From assembly GCA_934045905.1 (NCBI GenBank), contig OW203764.1, positions 31,723,629 through 31,787,628 of the forward strand: a stretch of DNA of 64,000 bases, given 5' to 3'. Positions 62,601 through 64,000 of the stretch are shown piece by piece. The DNA is from Leuctra nigra. Its lineage: Eukaryota > Arthropoda > Insecta > Plecoptera > Leuctridae. The notes under the pieces are model-generated. The model saw only the letters and a list, made by a program, of their open reading frames with translations. It did no database searches and was not told where the DNA came from. A program made the translations under genes and the position numbers. Position 1 is the first letter of the stretch; every line of letters starts with the position of its first letter.

Positions 62601-63367
62601 GGCCCTAAGTGCATTTAAAATGCAATTTCAAGTTTTAAACTGGCACTAAAGGCCTGTTTTTCAATACACTCTGAAACCAATAGTTAGGTTTTAACAGTCA
62701 TTCAAGAAATGACATTGGTTGTTGTACTGGAAATATAGTTCTAATCAAATGTTTAAATTAAGCAGAACATTGAAAAAAACTGGGCCTAAATCCACAAAAA
62801 CAAGAAATGAGAAGCTAGCCAGAACTAAAAGACAACATGCTTCTATTTCCAGAGCGAAGTACCTACCTATCTTGTACCTCACTCAATTATCTCAGTTCTA
62901 CTGATCGTTAATTACTTTCTGCAGTAATACCCTGAGTAATGAGTACCCTGAGTAATACCCTGTTAAATATTTGATCTCCATTAAGTTACCAATGTGAACT
63001 CATGTTTTAAATTTGATGACGTAGAGATAACTGAGGTTGAGAAACTCGATTATCTTTTAACAGATATTAAGTTAATTGAGATCAAATTTCCTAGTGTGAA
63101 AACTGGTACACGCAGGCGATATTTTTTACGCTTTCCGACGAAAAAACAAGTTCAATTTAAAATTCCAATTAATAAATAATTATGAATGTAGCAATTTCCA
63201 AAGTGTCAACAGCATGTCCACCATGTTTCAACGTGATGATAAGGAATAAGGATGAATAAAGTGATGAGATGATTACCTCTGCAGCATGTAATCAATGGCC
63301 TCCAACGCGTCATGCTCCACGGCCAGGTGGAGCGGAGTGTTGCCGGCGTTGTCAGTGATGTTGAGGT
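11536..63367 (-). CDS. TrpA1: TRPA1 cation channel (whole gene in window, 5' end missing)
   Basis: Exons, in transcript order: 63367-63277, 59851-59656, 53155-52946, 29338-29102, 28638-28438, 24923-24745, 24082-23803, 23265-22951, then 19839-19729 or 19052-18945, then 16619-16344, 15617-15340, 14857-14731, 14226-13942, 12371-12212, 12139-12012, 11688-11536. With the first alternative exon this is 1,074 residues plus stop, lacking an N-terminal part upstream of 63367. It is a non-selective, calcium-permeable channel of sensory neurons that responds to heat, irritants or electrophiles in insects. About 14 ankyrin repeats, a pre-S1 linker, S1-S6, the pore motif MMLGEIDF, the S6 motif MNLLIGLAVGDIE and a C-terminal KMEIKTEADDVDEG all match insect TRPA1 closely. 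Phases agree at every junction. One intron uses a GC donor and one is a 23.6-kb tandem array. Confidence 0.95.
11884..11938 (+). repeat. tRNA-derived SINE head fragment
   Basis: Contains a pol III A box (TAGCTCAGTTGG) followed about 40 bp later by the start of a B box (GGTTTG), then stops abruptly. It lies in the last TrpA1 intron. It is not a tRNA gene, because there is no acceptor stem or complete B box. Confidence 0.6.
12012..12139 (-). CDS. TrpA1: TrpA1 exon, C-terminal coiled region
   Basis: Acceptor TTAATTCAG at 12142-12140, donor GTGCAG|GTAAAA. Encodes (G)LDIVLDNSDDYVSEEL followed by a charged helix, LGKQKRRLKEITMALD. The first two bases complete a Gly codon split across the 72-bp intron. 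Confidence 0.93.
12212..12371 (-). CDS. TrpA1: TrpA1 exon, TRP-like helix and proximal C terminus
   Basis: 53 codons plus one base. Begins VVLHTELERKLPHVLLEKVD directly after the S6 exon and ends RKWFWNPFTDDG. Acceptor CTTGTAG, donor GACG|GTACAG. Not visible as a long open frame because flanking intron sequence stops it early. Confidence 0.93.
12909..13850 (-). mobile_element. Mariner transposon, internally deleted
   Basis: Perfect termini CGAGGTCTGTTCAAAAAGTA / TACTTTTTGAACAGACCTCG, flanked by the TA target site at 12907-12908 and 13851-13852. At 942 bp it is shorter than the usual ~1.3 kb, so internal sequence is lost. The minus strand carries transposase pieces in more than one frame. Confidence 0.95.
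12980..13636 (-). pseudogene. Decayed mariner transposase
   Basis: N-terminal pieces at 13636-13373 (MKFCVKFGDTQVKTIRKTNQ) and 13538-13290 (GRTSAERETRSGRPATSRND, then RRLTVQELEDEVGLSTGSVH) form the helix-turn-helix DNA-binding part in two frames. The C-terminal piece at 13258-12980 has YMAPCDFWLFPKLK, the last catalytic aspartate region, and ends YFEGD. The central catalytic part with the first aspartates is missing. Non-functional. Confidence 0.92.
13851..13943 (-). repeat. 21-bp minisatellite that repeats the 5' splice site
   Basis: Reading the minus strand from the exon end at 13942, CAG|GTAGATATACTCAGTCAA is followed by three more 21-bp copies, each restoring AG|GTAGA. A fifth copy is interrupted by the mariner and continues at about 12908-12882. 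Use of the second donor instead of the first would add VDILSQQ in frame. A third donor would add VDNLSQ, then a TAG stop. Confidence 0.9.
13942..14226 (-). CDS. TrpA1: TrpA1 exon, pore loop and S6
   Basis: 95 codons, phase 0 at both ends, acceptor TGTTTTCAG. Encodes GNHLSFGTVPMSLMRTFAMM, the pore motif LGEIDF, an extracellular loop (GTYVQPFYLEKEEGKSAK) and S6 (LILGIFMVLMPILLMNLLIG), then LAVGDIESVRRNAQLKRLAM. The donor is the first of several tandem copies (see the minisatellite). Confidence 0.96.
14708..14727. repeat. (GA)n microsatellite beside a donor site
   Basis: About ten GA dinucleotides on the plus strand. In the transcript this is a CU run starting a few bases after the GTAAAC donor of the S5 exon. 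It could bind pyrimidine-tract proteins, but that is speculation. Confidence 0.75.
14731..14857 (-). CDS. TrpA1: TrpA1 exon, S4-S5 linker and S5
   Basis: First base completes a split Arg codon (AG|G), then FDQIGIYVVMFLEILQTLIK and VLLVFSILIIAFGLAFYILL (S5), ending LLSG. Acceptor TTCACATAG, donor TCCGGG|GTAAAC. Highly similar to insect TRPA1. Confidence 0.96.
15340..15617 (-). CDS. TrpA1: TrpA1 exon, S2-S4
   Basis: Begins EDVSYSVTPMMFTSAVAIIF (S2), then REILQLYQQRWHYLLDPANL, S3 (VSWLLYISAAIMVMPVF) and S4 (SSASITVFLCWFNLLLYLQ). Acceptor CTATTTTAG, donor ACAGAG|GTACCA. Ends with two bases of an Arg codon. Confidence 0.95.
16167..16319. mobile_element. PIF/Harbinger-like MITE with TTA target site
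   Basis: Inverted termini AGCTGGGTCCACATAGAC / GTCTATGTGGACCCGGCC, flanked by TTA at 16164-16166 and 16320-16322. It lies 24 bp downstream of the S1 exon donor in the transcript direction. Superfamily assignment rests on the 3-bp TTA duplication only. Confidence 0.8.
16344..16619 (-). CDS. TrpA1: TrpA1 exon, pre-S1 region and S1 (GC donor)
   Basis: 92 codons beginning AMVAHNRVELLAHPLSQKYL, then MKWNSYGKYFHLANLL and S1 (FYSIFLAFVTFFSAQ). The extracellular S1-S2 loop has two possible N-glycosylation sites (NAS, NST). The acceptor TTTTCCAG at 16622-16620 is chosen because it joins both alternative upstream exons in frame. No GT donor fits at the 3' end; CACGAG|GCAAGA at 16344/16343 matches the GC-AG donor consensus and gives phase 0. 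Confidence 0.85.
17413..17640 (+). pseudogene. Decayed transposon ORF with cysteine-rich P2RX7-C-like motif
   Basis: From ATG at 17413 the plus strand reads MSTKNPYLFEPTSTNDELHK, then RVETFGGRAGNRD and a stop, directly followed in the same frame by CRCVFCQIMPTDMESLSD and another stop. The layout (PYLFEPT... then CxCxxCxxMPTxxES) is that of a cysteine-rich domain shared by the P2X7 receptor tail and proteins encoded by some insect transposons. Two or more stops make it dead. The family name is recalled and unverified. Confidence 0.55.
17880..17985 (+). mobile_element. 3' tail of a non-LTR retrotransposon
   Basis: The sequence GATGCGCCGTTAAAACATAA is followed by repeated TCTAA units (17948-17980). 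A second example near 60490-60520 has GACGAGCCGTTAAACAACAC followed by TAATCTAATC. This shared end with a short tandem tail is typical of target-primed retroelements. Only the last ~100 bp is present, nested in the TTAA element. Confidence 0.65.
18945..19052 (-). CDS. TrpA1: TrpA1 alternative exon b (36 codons)
   Basis: Acceptor TTGTACAG, donor GTCAAA|GTGAGT, phase 0 at both ends. Encodes IKYAFTNYQYSPEKVIKQRK, then ALNDAKWRPPPLLVVK. It is homologous to the exon at 19729-19839 in its first residues (IKYxFxxxQ) and joins the same neighbours in frame, so the two look mutually exclusive. It lacks the LQCP cysteine of the other version. Too short to show as a long open frame. Confidence 0.85.
19053..19728. 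other. Intron between the two alternative exons
   Basis: 676 bp, AT-rich. I see no repeat or additional exon in it. Regulatory RNA structures for exon choice could lie here but none was identified. Confidence 0.5.
19729..19839 (-). CDS. TrpA1: TrpA1 alternative exon a (37 codons)
   Basis: Acceptor GTCGCTTAG, donor TTGAAT|GTAAGT, phase 0 at both ends. Encodes IKYSFSCLQCPAMYAQMDGK, then TGEALMISKPIPLPALN. This is the version matching vertebrate TRPA1 (YLQCP ... PLTALN) and Drosophila TrpA1. Length equals the 37-residue segment known to be alternatively spliced in Drosophila. It forms part of the linker between ankyrin repeats and S1, where electrophile-sensing cysteines of TRPA1 cluster. Confidence 0.92.
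20120..22390. repeat. Dispersed repeat, copy 1
   Basis: The left part carries GAGCGAGCGTCTCC and GCTGAAATTTTGCACACATA. The right part carries GCTCGCTCATCAACGC followed by TTACACAGAGCG. The same words, in the same order, occur at 61430-62240, so both are members of one family. No coding capacity was recognised and the boundaries are approximate. Confidence 0.55.
20930..21910. repeat. T-rich low-complexity tract with internal duplication
   Basis: Nearly 1 kb dominated by T with recurring GATTTTTTGGT, GTTGCGTGATTTTTT and TTTTGATGTGGTTT words. Blocks near 21290-21440 and 21470-21615 repeat each other, so it grew partly by tandem duplication. In the TrpA1 pre-mRNA this is an A-rich stretch. Confidence 0.75.
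22951..23265 (-). CDS. TrpA1: TrpA1 exon, last ankyrin repeats and linker
   Basis: 105 codons, phase 0 both ends, acceptor TTTTCGCAG, donor TTCTAC|GTGAGT. Encodes NTALHLATMDNKPNAIALLL, then DMSAIDYAIYYKFPEAALAM, THEERAGEVMGLKSDKHPCV and CITKANCKKDSKSFY. Several cysteines in the last part fall in the cytoplasmic region that senses electrophiles in TRPA1. Confidence 0.96.
23335..23582. repeat. MITE family A, copy 1
   Basis: Related over its whole length to 25754-26004 (shared: AATAACACAGG, CCAACTG, GACGCGGCCCCTCAA). Its left end is diverged. It lies in the intron between the exons at 23265 and 23803. Confidence 0.7.
23803..24082 (-). CDS. TrpA1: TrpA1 exon, ankyrin repeats
   Basis: First base completes a split Arg codon, then YGRYNTVRQLLDSEKGTFII, TPLHIASKQGHTRVVQLLL, RDHNGRTPLHLAATSGYTQ and HSHLLDQVDKDG. 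Acceptor TGTGACAG, donor GACGGG|GTACGA. Three ankyrin repeats. Confidence 0.96.
24083..24744. other. TrpA1 intron, AT-rich
   Basis: 662 bp; I see no repeat, RNA gene or extra exon. Confidence 0.5.
24745..24923 (-). CDS. TrpA1: TrpA1 exon, ankyrin repeats
   Basis: Begins TQCKMSLLQLLNEKDMTGCS, then PLHFASREGHIRSLENLIRL, GACINLKNNNNESPLHFAA. Acceptor GTGTTACAG, donor GCCAG|GTGATT, ending with two bases of an Arg codon. Confidence 0.95.
25126..25339. repeat. MITE family B, copy 1
   Basis: Termini GTACACTCGACAATTCATAA and its reverse complement, extended by AACGGTATT. The interior GGCTGCTGGTCAGGTTCCTT is shared almost exactly with 56318-56530, about 31 kb away in the same gene. Confidence 0.9.
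25754..26004. repeat. MITE family A, copy 2
   Basis: Termini TTGAGGGGCAGCGTC / GACGCGGCCCCTCAA. Interior homologous to 23335-23582. Confidence 0.82.
26338..26559. repeat. MITE, distant member of family B
   Basis: The ends carry AGGTATACACTCGGTACAAC and GTTGTGCCAGTGTACCTT. The inner words GACTGCTGGTCAT, TCATCTACTAGAG and CATTTTTCAGTCAATC parallel those of 25126-25339 at matching positions. Confidence 0.65.
26698..27054. repeat. Foldback MITE family C, copy 1
   Basis: Two arms of about 170 bp pair from GTAGTGAGCGTGGCCTTGAG to CTCAAGG-type sequence at the right end; the centre is AGTGCCATAATTTTACTAAT. A second copy is at 56832-57210. Confidence 0.9.
27904..28033. repeat. MITE family D, copy 1
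   Basis: Ends AGGGCCAGTTTTCAAAA / TTGAAAATCTGGCCCT, with the interior phrase ATATAGTTCTAATCAA. Related copies are at 62477-62606 and 62650-62787, and a fragment is near 53925-54020. Confidence 0.82.
28438..28638 (-). CDS. TrpA1: TrpA1 exon, ankyrin repeats
   Basis: 67 codons, phase 0. Encodes GADINLLDKERRSPLLLAAS, RAGWRTVHALIRLGADINLK, NVLHLVVMNGGRLEEFADKV. Acceptor GTCCTCCAG. Donor taken as ATAAAA|GTTAGT; GACAAA|GTAATA nine bases earlier is an alternative that would drop three residues. Confidence 0.93.
28639..29101. other. TrpA1 intron, AT-rich
   Basis: 463 bp with no recognised repeat or RNA gene. Confidence 0.5.
29102..29338 (-). CDS. TrpA1: TrpA1 exon, ankyrin repeats
   Basis: 79 codons, phase 0. 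Begins AVELCLKSGAKISTQQHDLS, then TPVHLACAQGAIDIVKLMFG, KKLSLASCDIQKMTPLHCAA, MFDHPEIVEYLVTE. Acceptor TATGTCTCTCAG, whose pyrimidine tract is the last copy of a 30-bp minisatellite. Donor ACCGAG|GTGCGT. It joins the exon at 52946-53155 across a 23.6-kb intron. Confidence 0.96.
29339..52945. other. 23.6-kb TrpA1 intron made of two minisatellites
   Basis: The donor AAG|GTAGGC is at 52946/52945 and the acceptor CTCTCAG at 29341-29339. The whole interval is tandem repeat: the 134-bp array up to about 29533 and the 30-bp array from 29532 to 29345. No unique sequence longer than about 20 bp was seen. Splicing out of the whole array is required to give the conserved join GGDIK|AVELCLKSGA. Confidence 0.93.
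29345..29532 (-). repeat. 30-bp pyrimidine-rich minisatellite at a 3' splice site
   Basis: About six copies of a 30-bp unit with the core (minus strand) CGCCTCCCTATGTCTCTATC, then CTTGTCTGAA. The final partial copy reads CGCCTCTCCTATGTCTCTCAG and is the acceptor of the exon at 29338. The repeat therefore grew from, or became, the polypyrimidine tract. Confidence 0.9.
29533..53066 (-). repeat. Giant tandem array of an exon 3' end plus 5' splice site
   Basis: About 173 head-to-tail units, mostly 134 bp, with variants of 133, 138 and 139 bp. Each unit contains, on the minus strand, a copy of the last ~120 nt of the exon ending at 52946, the donor AAG|GTAGGC, and about 25 nt of intron (ATCATGTAGCTGACATGG). 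The founding copy is the exon itself (52946-53066), of implied unit length 143 bp. Typical units lack 5 bp (CTGGAGGAAC to CTAAC) and 4 bp (GCCA), a total of 9, which restores the exon frame. Frequent variants are TTGAACGAG/TAGAACGAG, CCGCGTCA/CCCCGTCA and GTCGCCGCC/GTCTCCGCC. Longer-period repetition is visible (see findings). Confidence 0.97.
52946..53155 (-). CDS. TrpA1: TrpA1 exon, ankyrin repeats; source of the giant array
   Basis: 70 codons, phase 0, acceptor CTGCCTACAG. Begins ISEFSSCPRKPCNNGYYPIH, then EAAKNASSKTMEVFLQWGES, RGCSREEMISFYDAEGNVPL and HSAVHGGDIK. Donor AAG|GTAGGC. It is the only copy that keeps the full family sequence MEVFLQWGESRGCSREEM; array units have MEVLVGGVACSREEM or a frameshifted version. 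Confidence 0.96.
53230..53546. repeat. Terminal-inverted-repeat element
   Basis: The left end TGGGTTGCAAACCGCG...AACCCGCGG pairs with right-end CCGCGGGTTGCAGCC...GCACCCA. Just beyond it, GGTCGGACGACGCGAA (53568-53583) pairs with TTCGCGTCGTCCGTCC (53611-53626). Non-coding. Confidence 0.65.
53925..54020. repeat. MITE family D fragment
   Basis: Shares TTCAATACTCTGCTAAATTTT, TTGATTAGGACT and GGCAACAACCAATGACA words with 62477-62606. The right terminus is missing or diverged. Confidence 0.55.
54978..55095. repeat. Short MITE
   Basis: Ends TAATGGCGTTTTCGACTGGC and GCCAGCCGAAAACGCCATA, with GTGCAATCCCAGTGCGGCC pairing to the left arm. About 118 bp, non-coding. Confidence 0.85.
55346..55466. repeat. 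Short MITE
   Basis: Ends AGGGTTGGGATTCTATAACT and AGTTGTAGAATCGCAACCC. The interior has repeated AGCAATxxxGTTAGCAAT words. Non-coding. Confidence 0.8.
56318..56530. repeat. MITE family B, copy 2
   Basis: Close copy of 25126-25339 (shared ATCATAAAACGGTATTTGAA, CCTTGACAATCAATCCTTGT, CATCACATTTTTTCAGACAA). The left terminus is mutated relative to the right. Confidence 0.9.
56832..57210. repeat. Foldback MITE family C, copy 2
   Basis: Ends GGCTGAGTAGTGAGCGTGGC and CTCACTACCCAGCC. Near-identical to 26698-27054, with paired arms around GTGCCATAATTTTACTAATT. Confidence 0.9.
57604..58318. repeat. Foldback with ATCGATAT simple-sequence arms
   Basis: Outer termini TAGGGATGGA / TCCATCCCTA. Inside these, each arm is 200-250 bp of degenerate ATATCGATATATTGAAATAT repeats, the right arm being the reverse complement of the left. 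About 230 bp of ordinary sequence (57826-58054) forms the loop. Open frames here are artefacts of the repeat. Confidence 0.9.
59141..59325. repeat. Inverted-repeat MITE
   Basis: Arms TCAGGTTTTTGTACCTCTTGC and GCAAGAGGTACAAAAACC...CCTGA, with inner arms AAGTTCTTGATAGC / GCTATCAAGAACTT. Non-coding. Confidence 0.88.
59656..59851 (-). CDS. TrpA1: TrpA1 exon, ankyrin repeats
   Basis: First base completes a split Ser codon, then GVDTGILNDKKQAPIHLVTE, LNKVNVLKVMGKYKDRIDMQ, QGGEHGRTALHLAAIYDHEE and CARIL. Acceptor CGTTGCAG, donor ATCCTC|GTGAGT. Confidence 0.95.
60110..60520 (+). mobile_element. Non-LTR retroelement 3' end, GC-rich
   Basis: A C-rich stretch (60200-60425), unlike the surrounding AT-rich DNA, ends in GACGAGCCGTTAAACAACAC and a short TAATCTAATC tail. 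The same ending occurs near 17930-17980. A 263-bp open frame crosses it, but I recognise no domain. Left boundary uncertain. Confidence 0.55.
60813..61010. repeat. Direct repeat pair
   Basis: TTGTGTAATTGGAGGAGGAA with AGTCTTCTTGTC at 60813-60843 recurs at 60970-61002 (TTGTGTAATTTGAGGAGGAA). The spacing is about 157 bp. Possibly the two ends of a small insertion. Confidence 0.55.
61430..61695. repeat. 54-bp tandem repeat, five copies
   Basis: Unit core GAGCGTAGCGGGCGTCACCA then CGGTACCCTTATGGCACTTT. Copies are 52 or 54 bp, the difference being TCTCTGTGTG versus TCTCTGGTGTG. It sits at the left end of the dispersed repeat at 61696-62240, and its first GAGCGAGCG word is also at the left end of the copy at 20120. 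Confidence 0.92.
61696..62240. repeat. Dispersed repeat, copy 2
   Basis: Shares CTGAAATTTTGCACACATAC and GCTCGCTCATCAACGC...TTACACTGAGCG with 20120-22390. Internal diverged copies of TGAAATTTTGCA recur at 61739, 61859 and 62000. Non-coding as far as can be seen. Confidence 0.55.
62477..62606. repeat. MITE family D, copy 2
   Basis: Ends AGGGCTAGTTT / CCGGCCCT with the interior GTTGATTAGGACTATAATG. Related to 27904-28033. Confidence 0.72.
62650..62787. repeat. MITE family D, copy 3
   Basis: Ends AGGCCTGTTTTTCAATA / CATTGAAAAAAACTGGGCCT with the interior ATATAGTTCTAATCAAATG. It lies 43 bp from copy 2. Confidence 0.75.
63277..63367 (-). CDS. TrpA1: TrpA1 exon, first ankyrin repeat in window
   Basis: 91 nt: two bases of a split codon, 29 codons (LNITDNAGNTPLHLAVEHDA, then LEAIDYMLQ) and two bases of a Ser codon. 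Acceptor TTGTCTGTGCAG, donor CAGAG|GTAATC. It joins the exon at 59851 to read YMLQSGVDTGILNDKKQAP. Upstream exons with the translation start lie beyond the right edge. Confidence 0.93.
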
Positions 63368-63376
63368 CTGCACAGA

Positions 63377-63655
63377 CAAGAGATTGGGGTTTAACGTCGC
63401 ACTGTTCTGCAGCGAGGCCAATGGCGCCGGATGAATGTATATGATTTATGATGATGATTGGGAGATATGGAGAAGAATAGGTAAGGATGGTAGGTGGGAA
63501 GGTGGCCTATTAGTAGGGTACCTTCCCACCATGTGCCTCTCGACTGAGGTAATACCACGAAAAAACTCCAGTCAGGAAGAACGGCCGCGGGAATTGAACC
63601 CGGGCCTCCGGAATACAAGTTCAGAGCGTTACCACTCAGCTATACCTGTTCCGTA
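63377..63655 (-). mobile_element. tRNA-derived SINE
   Basis: The minus strand starts with a pol III promoter: A box TAGCTGAGTGG (63642-63632) and B box GGTTCAATTCC (63600-63590). An unrelated body follows, ending GTGCGACGTTAAACCCCAA about 10 bp before the acceptor of the exon at 63367. The cloverleaf is not preserved, so it is a SINE and not a tRNA gene. The exact end is uncertain. Confidence 0.75.
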
Positions 63656-64000
63656 ATAAGTCCCTATCACCCTCCATTCACCCCACATGACATTCAAACT
63701 ACTTTTCTACTGATAAGGGTCGGGGGGGGAGCCTTAACTAGCGTAAATGCATGGAAAGGGGAAAGGAGGGTGATAACTACTTATGGCCACCAGTGTACAT
63801 GTCAGATCAGTTCGAGAGTCACTGGAGATATTAACAAGTTGGTTATTAAACTTAACCGAGCATTATCTCTTGCGACAAGGATATTGTGTAAATCTTGTAA
63901 AACGGCGTGTAATCTTCTACCAGAACTGTCGATAAAGTTACATGATCGCTGTGCATCATACTGAATTCAGATTATGTAATCATTACTTAATGCCAAATAC
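63656..64000. other. Right edge, within the TrpA1 5' region
   Basis: AT-rich sequence, presumably intron upstream of the exon at 63367. I see no further TrpA1 exon, repeat or RNA gene. Confidence 0.4.

Larger units (their letters stand above)
59852..63276. other. TrpA1 intron, repeat-rich
   Basis: 3.4-kb intron with a GC-rich retroelement end (60110-60520), a duplicated 40-bp word near 60815 and 60972, the 54-bp tandem array and its parent repeat (61430-62240), and two family D MITEs. I see nothing in 59900-60105, 61035-61425 or 62790-63276. Confidence 0.6.

Noticed and set aside
63570..63655. tRNA gene
   Set aside because: A and B boxes are present but acceptor and anticodon stems do not pair; it fits a SINE head.

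Overview
The window is nuclear DNA of an insect. The evidence is GT-AG introns, AT-rich intergenic DNA packed with MITEs and foldback elements, mariner and hAT remnants, and a TRPA1 channel whose residues and exon layout match insect TRPA1. A hemipteran host is a guess from general sequence texture, at low confidence. No prokaryotic, organellar or viral segment was seen.

Two genes are arranged tail to tail. On the plus strand, 982-6479, is a five-exon gene of 914 codons. I recognise it from memory as Gemin4, a subunit of the SMN complex that assembles spliceosomal snRNPs. Every exon joins in phase 0. After about 5 kb of intergenic DNA, built largely of three hAT-type elements and several MITEs, comes the 3' end of TrpA1 on the minus strand. 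TrpA1 fills 11536-63367 and runs off the right edge, so its first exons (roughly the first 100-130 residues) lie outside the window. Seventeen exons could be placed. They encode about 14 ankyrin repeats, a linker domain, S1-S6 with the pore, and the C-terminal tail. Exon phases agree at every junction.

Three features of TrpA1 stand out. (1) The 23.6-kb intron at 29339-52945 is almost entirely tandem repeat. About 173 units of about 134 bp each copy the last ~120 nt of the preceding exon, its 5' splice site and about 25 nt of intron. A 30-bp pyrimidine-rich minisatellite at the other end abuts the next 3' splice site. (2) The same process recurs in miniature at 13851-13943, where a 21-bp unit repeats the 5' splice site CAG|GTAGAT in tandem and a mariner has inserted into it. 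(3) Two homologous phase-0 exons at 19729-19839 (37 codons) and 18945-19052 (36 codons) look like mutually exclusive alternatives for the segment between the ankyrin repeats and S1. That is the segment known to be alternatively spliced in Drosophila TrpA1.

The remaining intron and intergenic DNA holds named repeats: hAT elements with perfect 8-bp target duplications, a TTAA-flanked element with a decayed cysteine-rich ORF, tRNA-derived SINEs, several MITE families with more than one copy in the locus, an ATCGATAT foldback, and a T-rich tract near 21 kb. Homology statements rest on recall of family sequences; no search was run.
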